DNA from: Tubulanus polymorphus
Lineage: Eukaryota > Nemertea > Palaeonemertea > Tubulaniformes > Tubulanidae
Length of the DNA stretch: 64,000 nucleotides
Assembly (NCBI RefSeq): GCF_964204645.1
Contig: NC_134030.1
Span: forward strand, 13,069,947 to 13,133,946
Direction of reading: 5' to 3'
Shown in pieces: positions 22,418-32,633 of the stretch (position 1 is the first letter of the stretch; each line of letters starts with the position of its first letter). The notes beneath the pieces were generated by a model that saw only the letters and a program-made list of their open reading frames with translations, searched no databases and was not told the origin of the DNA. The translations under genes were made by a program, and so were the position numbers.

Positions 22418-22516
22418 CAAGACGTAACGTTCATTCATGTATAAAACAGGATTATGAGCAACTTTTCTTTTGTCAACACGTTGATGGGCGACGGACTATG
22501 GTATTCTCTGAAGGAG
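22418..22516 (+). CDS. Possible exon, unknown protein
   Basis: A 99-nt stretch lies between a TTTACTTCAG acceptor and a GTAAAT donor, phase 1-1, open, with two cysteines (HSC...FFCQHVDGRRTMVF). It does not match anything I recognise. It is inside the 3.4-kb TIR element. It could be a captured host exon or chance; its phase would also fit after the ShKT-like exon of the CAP gene. Confidence 0.25.
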
Positions 22517-23727
22517 GTAAATTAAATTTGACAGCTAGTTATATAGATGATGCAGCTTTTGGACAAAAGGGATCTAACTAAATTTCTTTTTTATTCACCG
22601 TGGAATGGAATGGATTGACGCCAATGACATGCAGTAGGCCCCTACTTATAGGTCATACCAATTAGCGTCAACCAATTAATCTAAATCGGGCAAACCATTC
22701 AACACCTGTAATTTATTTGCTGTGGTGTGATAATAATAAGTTTTTTTTTGAAAAAATGACATACCAACTGTTAGAAAAATTTACCGATTCTTATTTTTAG
22801 ACTACTACGGTAATACCGATATAGATAATCTATAAAAGGAGTCATAGACAAAGTTGATTTGCCTAGCTGGACACACTTCTTGTCCAGTTCATCATCTCAA
22901 GTATTGGGTGTTTTGTAAGTTGTTTCAGTATTTATTTACAAAGTGCTGTTCCCTCGGACCTCAGTGCTTTCAAACTAGGCCCACCCCATAGGCTATATAT
23001 CCAGGGTGTATTAGCCACTACTCTTTTATTTCCTACTTTAAATGCACATTTTTCAATTTTTAGACTCGGGCTAAGAATGTGCAAATTTGAGATACTGAGA
23101 AATCAGATAGCATTAGTTAACTTCAACTGCGAAATTTACAGCAGGATAGCTGAACGACACAATTTTTAAAAACAAAATGGCTATTTGAATGCTATTTCAG
23201 TAATAACTTGATTCAACCAGAGAGAAATAAGTCAATTGCGGATGTACAGTACACCCACTTTACTTATCCGTTTTCCTGGTACCAAATTTGTTATCTTAAG
23301 CTAAGCAATATTCTTAGGTATGCTAGTGAATTTCATTAGAATATGAAGCAATGGAACCAGAATTCAAGCCCGAGTTAAGCGAACTATTGATTCTGATATA
23401 ATGTAAGAACTGATTTCTTTTGTGTACTCTTGCAGAATGTGTTAAGTATTATTTTAAGCTGTTAAATGATATAGTTAGACAAACGTCCAATTATTGGATC
23501 TTTCTTGTTGACTCGTTTAATTTTGTGAGTTTAGAGTTCCAGTCAATCCACAATGTGTAGTGCCTAGCCTTCATCTAGTACTAAAGCCAAGCCTGTGTAT
23601 GGGAAAACGTTGTTCGACTCTCATAAGCCAGACAAATCAAAGCATGCAATACATTGCAGATAGTAGTATCCAGCAAGTAGACAGAGAAAGTAAACCAGGT
23701 TTTACCCTGTACCCTACCCGGCATCTT
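22517..23727. other. Interior of the 3.4-kb TIR element
   Basis: No protein motif or repeat is recognised in this stretch. Confidence 0.4.
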
Positions 23728-23795
23728 CACCTGTCAAGGGATTCGAACCCACTACACTAAAGCTGTTCTCCGAACCGCTTGACCTCACGAGTCGT
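23728..23795 (-). repeat. tRNA-like SINE head
   Basis: On the - strand an A-box-like GTCAAGCGGTTCGGAG is followed about 20 bases later by a perfect B box GGTTCGAATCC. The stems around them do not fold into a proper cloverleaf, so this is a tRNA-derived repeat rather than a tRNA gene. Confidence 0.45.
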
Positions 23796-24415
23796 TACTA
23801 GCCGACCAGAATCAGGTCGGGCCAATCACAGCGCTTGTTACAAATGACATTGGGCATCTGTGGAATTTCCCGGTAAATGGACCAATCAGCGAACACGTAG
23901 CGAAGGGGAAGTATTGTCGCGTGTTGATATATGACGTCATGCTCAGAAGCGTCGGTAATGAAATCGCGCGTCGTGAGGCCAGGGGGCTGCTGGAAGCGAG
24001 TTTGGGAGCAATACTGGTCTCCTGGCAAGCGAGGATGCCTACCCGGGAACGAAAGACACTTCAATACTCCTTTCTTGTAGAGATTGTAGAAATATGGCAC
24101 CCAATCGTAGTAATGCTAAGTACAGTATACTATGACGGTTGAACCTTTATTCACACCGAAATAGAATCAAAGTAGTCATAAGTTCCATGCTAGCACTTAA
24201 TTTGGGTTATCAGGTTCAGCCTAACTAGCTGTACTTTCATTCAGCTACTACTTTTGTATGAGAATTGGCAATGATAAGTTGCAAGAAATCACCAAACATA
24301 AGAAAAAATATTGAGAATTAATATTACTGTAATTAAGAATTTATTCAAATGAAGTGATAATTTCATTGTTAGATCGTACCGGTATATGCGCATAAAACAA
24401 AAAACACATCTAACA

Positions 24416-25186
24416 ATCCACGCAATCCGCAATGCAAAAACCGTAAAGTTTCCCAAGTCTCTGTTTATAACGCATGCGCATTAGGAAGTGTTGGGGAAAT
24501 CCTCTAAGTCTAGAAACTGGTCGCGTGCGCATGCGTCGCTACATGTGTATTTTTTCCTAAACTGGGTCATGTCAGAACGCTGAAACATAGAACTATAACG
24601 GACTGAACTTGCGTGAACTTATGCGCAGCGGGAAGGCGCAGTTTGTTTGGTCACTTACGAGGATCATTTGTATTTTTTGGAATGACAGGTGTTCAAGTGG
24701 TCTTGCCATAAGCTGAAAATCTAAGATATATATCGGTATATTAAAAAGGATGAATGTATTTTTCTGCCTACACATTCGGGATTCGAACCTAATAGCACTT
24801 AAAAGTAAATCCTGTCTATTTTTATGTTCATTGTTTCATATTCGGGATGCTTTAACTTTTTCCTTGGCAAACAATAACCCAGCGACACTTTAATCATCAA
24901 AGTTCATGTCGTAACGCTTGAAATACGATCAGTAATTTTCGGGTTTCGAACCTGATAGCGCCGCTTAAGATGAACAGCGTAAATAAGATCAATATTTTTA
25001 CGGGATTCGAACCTAATGGAAACTACAGTGACTATTAGTCATTAAAGTTCACATGCAGTTCACATGTAGTGCCGCATGCGCAATGTGCCGATTTCGCGAC
25101 TAAGAGCAATTCCAGCACTGACTAATGCGCATGCGTTAGGTAGAAACGGAGACTTGGGAAACTTAACGGTTTTTGCATCCGCAATC
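24416..25186. mobile_element. Nested ~770-bp inverted-repeat element
   Basis: The arms at about 24420-24545 and 25065-25186 are reverse complements with small differences (GCAAAAACCGT, AAGTTTCCCAAGTCTC, AACGCATGCGCATTAG). Between them the B-box-like word GGATTCGAACCTAA occurs near 24780 and 25005, with a variant near 24942. No coding frame is seen. It lies wholly inside 22037-25449. Confidence 0.6.
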
Positions 25187-25449
25187 GATCAAGTCGAACA
25201 TGACGACGACCTCAAGGCATGTCTCTGTAACCGAAGGTAGAGACTAAAACGGTTCAGGACTCGGCAGCGGACACCGGCCCTGAAAGAATTTCAAAACGTG
25301 TATTGTCGGTACCTAGCACGATTTCAGCGTTTTTCGGGAATTCCCTGAAATTTCGGCGTTTTTCGGAAATTCCCTGAAATTTCAGCATTTTTATTTCAGC
25401 GTTTCAGCTTTTCAGTGTTTCAGCTTTTTCAGCGAAGTTCAGGAACCGG

Positions 25450-25457
25450 TCGTTTCA
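25450..25457. repeat. 8-bp target-site duplication TCGTTTCA, right
   Basis: Copy of 22029-22036. Confidence 0.7.
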
Positions 25458-25477
25458 CCGTCCAGGATAAAGTAAAT

Positions 25478-25928
25478 CCTGAATAAATAAAATATGCGAA
25501 TTATAAATAATAAAACTGTTTATTTATTCTATGGCGAATTACACACATCCGTAGTACACGGAAGTGTAAAGTGAATTGACCAAACGCCAATACATTACAT
25601 ACATAAAGTAAATCCTACCCCATGACAGAACATTATCAATTACATGCTTATATTTTCACAGAACACAGACTAACCAATATTCGCACCCAAACCCACAACT
25701 TCCGGTTAAGCACAATTAAACCTCAGATCAGCTGAGATCGCAATTAATACATCTAAATGACCTTACAAAGAAAGGCAGTGCTAAAGGCCGAACAATATTA
25801 CAACGAATAAAGAGAACGATCGCCACTCGCCTGAATAAATAAAATATGCGAATTATAAATAATAATACTGTTTATTTATTCTATGACGAATTACACACAT
25901 CCGTAGTACACGGAAGTGTAAAGTGAAT
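25478..25928 (+). repeat. Pair of ~99-bp direct repeats
   Basis: 25478-25576 and 25830-25928 are nearly identical (start CCTGAATAAATAAAATATGCG-like, end GTGTAAAGTGAAT), 352 bp apart. They could be the terminal repeats of a tiny TRIM-like element, but TG...CA ends and a flanking duplication are not evident. Confidence 0.65.
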
Positions 25929-26202
25929 ACGGGATATCGACAAATTCAAGTTCTTGAATTATTCGTTTGATGGCACTAGTCAGAACCGGAAATTGGAACC
26001 TAAATCCGCAATGTTCTAGTTCATTTGCAATAAAAGTCTCTCGCTTCAAGTTTTTAGTTAGCGATATTTTACTTATGAAATGAGTGAATTTTGATATGTC
26101 AATCTCAATGGAATTGGGATTGAATGGGTTAAAACTATATTACTGTATTGTGGTGCCTCTGTGACATGTTGAGGTACTAATCTGTCTGCTGATTCTACTA
26201 TT

Positions 26203-26654
26203 GTCACTCTGTTAAGGAAATTCAGCCATGTAGGGTGAATTTCATGTAGGAAAATAAAGTCGATACTATATTGTACTCTGTCTATTTTCGTCTCTTTAGG
26301 TAAGATTTATATTTATTTATGCATTGTATTCTAAGAGTTAATGTTGCTAGACCGTGCTCTTATGGTAAAAGTATTTATATGACTGAAACTGGACCATTCT
26401 TTAGAATAGATGTTTGGTCGGTGAGTATTTTAATATGGAATATAATGGTTATGGAAATTAATTGATTTTGCATGTCTGTTGCGTATGATGAATTAAATTA
26501 AATTAATGAATCAAATGTGTTTATATAAGAAAACTATTGTAAGTATTGATCCTATGGTCACTCTGTTAAGGAAATTCAGCCATGTAGGGTGAATTTTATG
26601 TAGGAAAATAAAGTTGAAACTATATTGTACTCTGTCTATTTTCGTCTCTTTAGG
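26203..26654 (+). repeat. Second pair of ~98-bp direct repeats
   Basis: 26203-26300 and 26557-26654 match at all but a few positions (GTCACTCTGTTAAGGAAATT ... CGTCTCTTTAGG), 354 bp apart. The sequence is unrelated to the 25478 pair. No coding frame is involved. Confidence 0.65.
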
Positions 26655-27380
26655 TTTGACCGGATCGGTGATATCTATCGGTGGTCAGTTCGACCGTAAC
26701 AGGGAGAGATCGGAGACTGGTTAGCCCTGTTAATGCAGCACGGCTACTCGAGGTAGTGGAATGGCACACCTGGGAATCCTGTAGATTTGATTCGCGTTTC
26801 GAATTGCGCAGTTCGGGAAGAAAATAAATATATATATATATATATATGAATAAAACCTCACTGAGAGTTTACGTGTAATTTACTCGGAGGAAAATACCGT
26901 TCTGCGACACTTACTATAAATAGGCGTGCATAATCCTTTAAGTATGATATCCTGACAATGTGTTGAATTCGATGAAACCTCATTTTGAACGCTAAAGATC
27001 ACTAGAAATGTCAAAAAAACTACCAAAAATCACAAATTTAGCGATGACGCTCGAAGCAGCTACGGAAGTAAGTGACTGGTGCCAGTTGTCATCACTTTGT
27101 TGTTGAGTTCAAGACTCTAACTAAGGTGAATTTATTGCAGGCTACACTGATAAATATGAAATAATATTATGAAATAAAATTGATTTTTGAAGGACTACAC
27201 TCGTAGATTCATAATAAAAATATGAAAAGTACCAGTAGTCTGTACTCACCGAGCCGTCGTGCTACAAACAACCGGTAACAACGACTGGTATTCAGACTAC
27301 CGACTCTCCTGACTTGGATACTCTCGGAGTTACCCTCTACTCGTTCGTTTTACCCTTTACAAGGGGTCTGACTATTTCAG
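26655..27380. other. Flank left of the duplicated unit
   Basis: Contains a short (TA)n run at about 26828-26848. Otherwise nothing is recognised. Confidence 0.35.
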
Positions 27381-28487
27381 ATGGCTGGGAGTCACCTTCA
27401 TTTCGGTCTGCAAATTATACATTTAGACTTTGCCTACGTACCTAAAATGGCGGACGATTCAACTTCATCTTCCGATCCGTCTTGTTCTTGTCATGATTGT
27501 CATGATTTTATGGGGGTGTCAGCACTCATCAATGAACACGAATTGAAGTCAAGAACTAAGTGGTGCGTCTGGTGGAAGGAAAAGTTCTCTGAATATAGTG
27601 GTGGTATGTATGGTGGCTGATTAGGGCCAAGTTAAAAAAAAAAAATTTCGTGCAATATACCATGCAAAAAATATATTGCATCGTTTCTGCGTCCGTTTCT
27701 GCGCGGCGCAAAAACGAAATTTACCGCGCCAAAACGAGCGCAGAAACGAAATTTCGTTTTAGCGCCCGTTTTGGCGCGTTTTAGCGCGGTGATTTCTCGT
27801 TTTTGCGCCCCGCAAAAACGAAGTTCGTTTCTGCGTCCGTTTTTGCGGGGCGCAAAAACGAAATTTACCGCGCAGAAACGCGCCAAAACGAGCGCAGAAA
27901 CGAACCTTCGTTTTAGCGCCCGTTTTGGCGCGTTTTAGCGCGGTAAATTTCGTTTTTGCGCCGCGCAGAAACGGACGCAGAAACGATGCAATATATTTTT
28001 TGCATGGTATATTGCACGGAATTTTTTTTTTTTAACTTGGCCCTAATCAGCCACCATAGGTATGTTTATCTTTTACCGTAATTTTAATGTCTCTCTGACT
28101 CTAGTCTAGTCTTGTTAATTGTTTTCTGTTCTATCTATCTAGGCCTATAGTACAGTATAATAACTTATAAGCTGATGAGTGTTGTGTTAAGAAAGCACTT
28201 GTCGTGTTGACATATGGCCTCGCAAACAGCATATATACACCAGTACGAATAAGCCTTCATGTACTGTTTTTCGATATGATCGTATGCCTATAGGCGCAGG
28301 CGCGCGTCACCGGAATTACAGATATTATTGGGGCAAACCACTTCATTTCATTTCAGCGAAATCGCAATATAATGGTGATCATTACAAAGATTTGGTCGTA
28401 ACCAAAATTATGGGGGACAGATGCTTCATCGCCCCCCCCCCCCCCCATGATGCCGCTTTGACAAGCTGCCAGTTTTGCTTGGCCTAG
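27381..28487 (+). CDS. Duplicated two-exon unit, copy A (unknown small protein)
   Basis: Exon 1 (27381-27603) follows CTATTTCAG and ends in phase 1 at GTATGT. Exon 2 (28357-28487) follows TTTCATTTCAG in phase 1 and ends at TAG. The joined frame is about 117 aa: an acidic Ser-rich stretch (MADDSTSSSD), CSCHDCHDF, a KWCVWWKEKF core, then a short tail with a Pro run encoded by a C homopolymer. I do not recognise the family. Copy B at 29698 keeps the same frame over exon 1, which argues for coding origin. A 450-bp transposon sits in this copy's intron directly at the donor. The ATG directly follows an acceptor, so an upstream exon probably exists. Confidence 0.45.
27609..28058. mobile_element. 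450-bp foldback MITE inserted at the copy-A splice donor
   Basis: The ends are TATGGTGGCTGATTAGGGCC and its exact reverse complement, and nearly the whole element folds back on itself through iterated CGTTTTTGCG/CGCGCAGAAACG-type words. GGTATG flanks both sides (27603-27608 and 28059-28064). The paralogous copy B has a single GGTATG at 29919-29924 without insertion, so start, end and duplication are proved by comparison. Confidence 0.93.
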
Positions 28488-28805
28488 CCTACTTAAACTA
28501 TAATTTTCTGGTTATAATTTTAATTTTATAAATGCTTGACTTGAATGGACTTAATACCAAAACATATTTTTGGTGGGGGTGCAACATGCTTTTTTCTCTT
28601 TCACTTACTGCTTTTTGACTTAATGTTTTTGTCTAATACTCCATATAACATGTATATGATGTATTTTTGATAAAGGTTATTGGGATTATTACACAGCACA
28701 AATGTGGTGTCAATTAGTTCACATAAAAAATTTGCTAATTATTTGAATATAGGAACTTTTAAAGTTGTGGAAAATTTTTGTCCATTGTAAATGTGTGGAC
28801 TCATT

Positions 28806-28808
<3 letters not shown>

Positions 28809-28897
<89 letters not shown>
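28809..28897. repeat. (AT)n microsatellite
   Basis: About 44 pure AT units in the same position as the larger array at 31551-31830 of the second copy. Confidence 0.95.
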
Positions 28898-28901
<4 letters not shown>

Positions 28902-29680
28902 GTCAAAGTCGAAACTTGGTGAAGCGCACAGCCAGTCTTAAGTTTTAACGAATAAATAGAGGCGAGTGTTCGGTGTGGTCCGTGGCCAAAGAAAATCACC
29001 CAAAATGTCAAAGATCTTCGAGCGAAGATTCGCCTTGATCAAATACATGTACGAATTCATTTTGCGAAAAAACATGCTTTGGGAGTGTTGATTACAAATT
29101 GAAAGCCTTGTTTGTGTTATCTTTCATACGACAATAAATCTTCCTGTATTTTCAGATATGACCTACGAACGGCTTTAACAGTTTTATATATTTTACACAA
29201 GAAATTTGAAGATTAAATAAGAAAAAAATCATTTTCTGCGAAAAACAACGTGGGAGTTTGGGAATGTTGATTACATATTTACTCCCAGGGATTGGCAAAA
29301 TTTTGAGTTAATTATTCAGTACTTGTGTGGAGCGGGACGGTCATTTTGTAACACGCGGACCGCGCGCGCGTTATTCTTCGGGACTCGACCCTTAGCGATG
29401 CCGTGAAACCGGCGCGCTTGTTATTCTAAAAAATTCGACCCGTTGCTAAGGGACTGTGCTTTTTGTGGGATTCGAATCCAGTCTTCCAATCGGTTTCTAC
29501 GGAGAAATACGAACTAAAAATACTATTTTTTGACAATATTTTGTGAATATTGTTTGTAAATATTATGAAAATTACACAAAATCATTTTGTTATCCTTCAT
29601 CCACGTATTTAAACTACCCGCGCGACGCGGCCCGCAAGTTTCGACGAAAGTCCGTCCGTGACCGTCATTTTCGTTGCCGC
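28898..29680 (+). repeat. Segmental repeat block, copy 1
   Basis: Contains modules found again at 32729-33640 and 34121-34500: the GTCAAAGTCGAAACTTGGTG block, the CATGCTTTGGGAGTGTTGAT block, the AACAACGTGGGAGTTTGG block, the CCAGGGATTGGCAAAATTTT block, and the CGCGGCCCGCAAGTTTCGAC block. No coding function is visible. Confidence 0.8.
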
Positions 29681-29697
29681 GGGTCTGACTATTTCAG

Positions 29698-30310
29698 ATG
29701 GCTGGGAGTCACCTTCATTTCGGTCTGCAAATTATACATTTAGACTTTGCCTACGTACCTAAAATGGCGGACGATTCAACTTCATCTTCCGATCCGTCTT
29801 GTTCTTGTCATGATTGTCATGATTTTATGGCGGTGTCAGCACTCATCAATGGACACGAATTGAAGTCAAGAACTAAGTGGTGCGTCTGGTGGAAGGAAAA
29901 GTTCTCTGAATATAGTGGTGGTATGTTTATCTTTTACCGTAATTTTAATGTCTCTCTGACTCTAGTCTTGTTAATTGTTTTCTGTTCTATCTATCTAGGC
30001 CTATAGTACAGTATAATAACTTATAAGCTGATGAGTGTTGTGTTAAGAAAGCACTTGTCGTGTTGACATATGGCCTCACAAACAGCATATATACACCAGT
30101 ACGAATAAGCCTTCATGTACTGTTTTTCGATATGATCGTATGCCTATAGGCGCAGGCGCGCGTCACCGGAATAACAGATATTATTGGGGCAAACCACTTC
30201 ATTTCATTTCAGCGAAATCGCAATATAATGGTGATCATTACAAAGATTTGGTCGTAACCAAAATTATGGGGGACAGATGCTTCATCGCCCCCCCCCCCCC
30301 ATGATGCCGC
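29698..30310 (+). CDS. Duplicated two-exon unit, copy B
   Basis: Exon 1 is 29698-29920 with the same acceptor and GTATGT donor as copy A and only a few substitutions. Exon 2 starts at 30213. The intron lacks the foldback MITE. The C run in exon 2 is 13 long here against 15 in copy A, which shifts the frame and gives an earlier stop right after the Pro run. Function unknown. Downstream non-coding sequence is also duplicated, up to the (AT)n array. Confidence 0.42.
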
Positions 30311-30365
30311 TTTGACATGCTGCCAGTTTTGCTTGGCCTAGCCTACTTAAACTATAATTTTCTGG

Positions 30366-31250
30366 GGCCGGTTTCACAAAGCGTAATTAACCCTTAATTA
30401 TGATTAAATCACTAATCATGATTAAATTATCATGATTTAATCAAGTTAGGTGTTTCACAAAACGTAATTAACTTTAATTATAATTAAGTTAATTACAAAA
30501 TTTAATTCTCCTCTAGAGTGTAATTAAACCATTTAATCATCATTAGTTTATTATTAAAAACAAAAAGCTGCAGATATTATTCATGGAATTTGGTGTTTAT
30601 TAATTGACGACGGCAATTCCTACACTTATTCAGTTATTCAGATTGTTTGGCTCAAATAATTTGGATTTTTTGCCTTTTGTAAAAAAGGCATGTCAATATA
30701 AATTCTATTGATTTATTTTCAAACGTCCTATGTTTTTGTCAGCACGACCACCACATACTTAGAAGTATTGAATTAATTGATTTTGTCCATACATATGATA
30801 GATTTCTGTCAGTAGAGTACATATCTATGGAGTTAGTGTTAAAAAGTGCTAATCACTGCTCGGAAATAAACCCCATTTACGAGGATTTTATTTTGCTGAC
30901 TGGAGGTGAGTTTCTATTTTAAAACTTTTGAGACATCTTGCTAAGTTTTTCCACTGGTTCCTGAGACCTTTCAGCGCAATCTTTAACTCCCAAAGGAGTG
31001 AATTTCTCTTTTCCTCTAAACAAGGAAGGTTATTTTGCTTGGACAGCAAATGGCTGTCTAAAGTTCCGCCATTTTGATACAGTTAAATTGTAATTAAGTT
31101 GCCTAATTATGTAATTAGTTAATTTTGTAATTAAACCCTTTCGTGAAACCGAATTTTAATCGTAATTAACTAATCATGATTAAGGAAATTTAATCATGAT
31201 TTAGGTCCTAATTATAATTAAAGTTAATTATGCTTTGTGAAACTGGCCCC
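30366..31250. mobile_element. ~885-bp TIR element absent from copy A
   Basis: It begins GGCCGGTTTCACAAAGC and ends GCTTTGTGAAACTGGCCCCC. Long ATTAA-rich imperfect arms continue for about 150 bp on each side. The homologous position in copy A (28508-28512) reads straight through (TTTTCTGGTTATAAT), so this is a clean presence/absence pair. No transposase frame is seen. Similar GGGCC-x-GTTTCACAAAG termini are common among invertebrate MITEs. Confidence 0.88.
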
Positions 31251-31531
31251 CGGTTATAATTTTAATTTTATAAATGCTTGACTTGAATGGACTTAATACC
31301 AAAACATATTTTTGGTGGGGGTGCAACATGCTTTTTTCTCTTTCACTTACTGCTTTTTGACTTAATGTTTTTGTCTAATACTCCATATAACATGTATATG
31401 ATGTATTTTTGATAAAGGTTATTGGGATTATTACACAGCACAAATGTGGTGTCAATTAGTTCACATAAAAAATATGCTAATTATTTGAATATAGGAACAT
31501 TTAAAGTTGTGGAAAATTTTTGTCCATTGTA

Positions 31532-31849
<318 letters not shown>

Positions 31850-31856
31850 CCACTGT

Positions 31857-31967
31857 GGACCCAGTTCCACAGTTGTGAGTTAGAGTTAACTCTGAGTTAA
31901 AGTTAGTTCATTTTCAATGTTTTAACCCAGGGTCAAATCTTAACTCAGAACTGTGGAACTGGACCCA
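31857..31967. mobile_element. ~111-bp MITE, copy 1
   Basis: Inverted termini CCAGTTCCACAGTT / AACTGTGGAACTGG with a near-palindromic interior (AGTTAACTCTGAGTTAAAG). The same element occurs in the opposite orientation at 53531-53643. Confidence 0.85.
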
Positions 31968-32633
31968 GGTGAGCTAATTTGGCCATTTTGGTTTGCTTTT
32001 TAACTTTTTACAGATAATAATTTTTTATATCTTATTAACCCGATCGTTGTAGAGAAATGTTTGACAATCACCATATTTGTATATCAATGACTTGTAATAT
32101 TCAACATATTGTACTCATTGTCACCTAACATCATCTGCACCGTATGCACTATTAAAATGCTGTAAGGCCGTGTTGTAATCCATTTTTTTTTAAGTCAATC
32201 AGAACTATGTACATGTATATTCAAATTTTAAAATTGTGGAAGTTGATTTATATCAGAACAATGTGGTGTTTATTCAAATTAAGAAATTTGTGAAATAAAA
32301 AAGTTTGTATGGTACATATATGTTCATGGTTTTAGTTTATATTTTTCTTCAAGTTGAATGTAATTTGGGAGGACTTTTTAAGGATTTTCCTTTTGGATAG
32401 CCGATCTCCTGATTGGAAATAAGTTTCTATTGGTCATTAATTTGAATTTCATTCAGACAAAAAATGGGAATTTTGTTTGAACGAATTGCGCTGAAGGACC
32501 GAGTTCGTGGAACGATTTACGGGATTCGAACCCAGTGTATTGGGCTACGTTACATCGTAGGTGAAGTCTAAATGCATAATTCGTTGACCGAAATGAAGGT
32601 GACTCCCAGCCATCTGAAATAGTCAGACCCGGA
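31968..32633. other. Between the MITE and the tandem blocks
   Basis: Mostly unassigned. At 32583-32632 the - strand repeats the start of exon 1 of the duplicated unit (CTGACTATTTCAGATGGCTG), a third, truncated and inverted copy. A B-box-like GGGATTCGAACCC occurs at 32521. Confidence 0.55.

Larger units (their letters stand above)
22037..25449. mobile_element. 3.4-kb TIR element with ~200-bp arms and 8-bp duplication (hAT-like geometry)
   Basis: The left arm 22037-22235 (CCGGTTCCTGAACTTCGC, then GCTGAAA-type iterations, to CCGAGTCCTGAACCG) is the reverse complement of 25246-25449, with many small differences in the iterated part. Both ends are flanked by TCGTTTCA. An 8-bp duplication is known for hAT and a few other superfamilies. 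No transposase frame is visible, so this is a non-autonomous or hollowed-out copy containing nested sequences (23728-23795, 24416-25186). Confidence 0.72.

Noticed and set aside
23728-23795. tRNA gene on the - strand
   Set aside because: A and B boxes are present but acceptor and T stems do not pair, so a SINE head is more likely. The same applies to the B-box-like words at 24780, 24942, 25005, 29466 and 32521.
27381-28487. CRISPR-like or phage-like arrays in the repeat thicket
   Set aside because: Repeats are long, diverged and without regular unique spacers; the DNA is eukaryotic.
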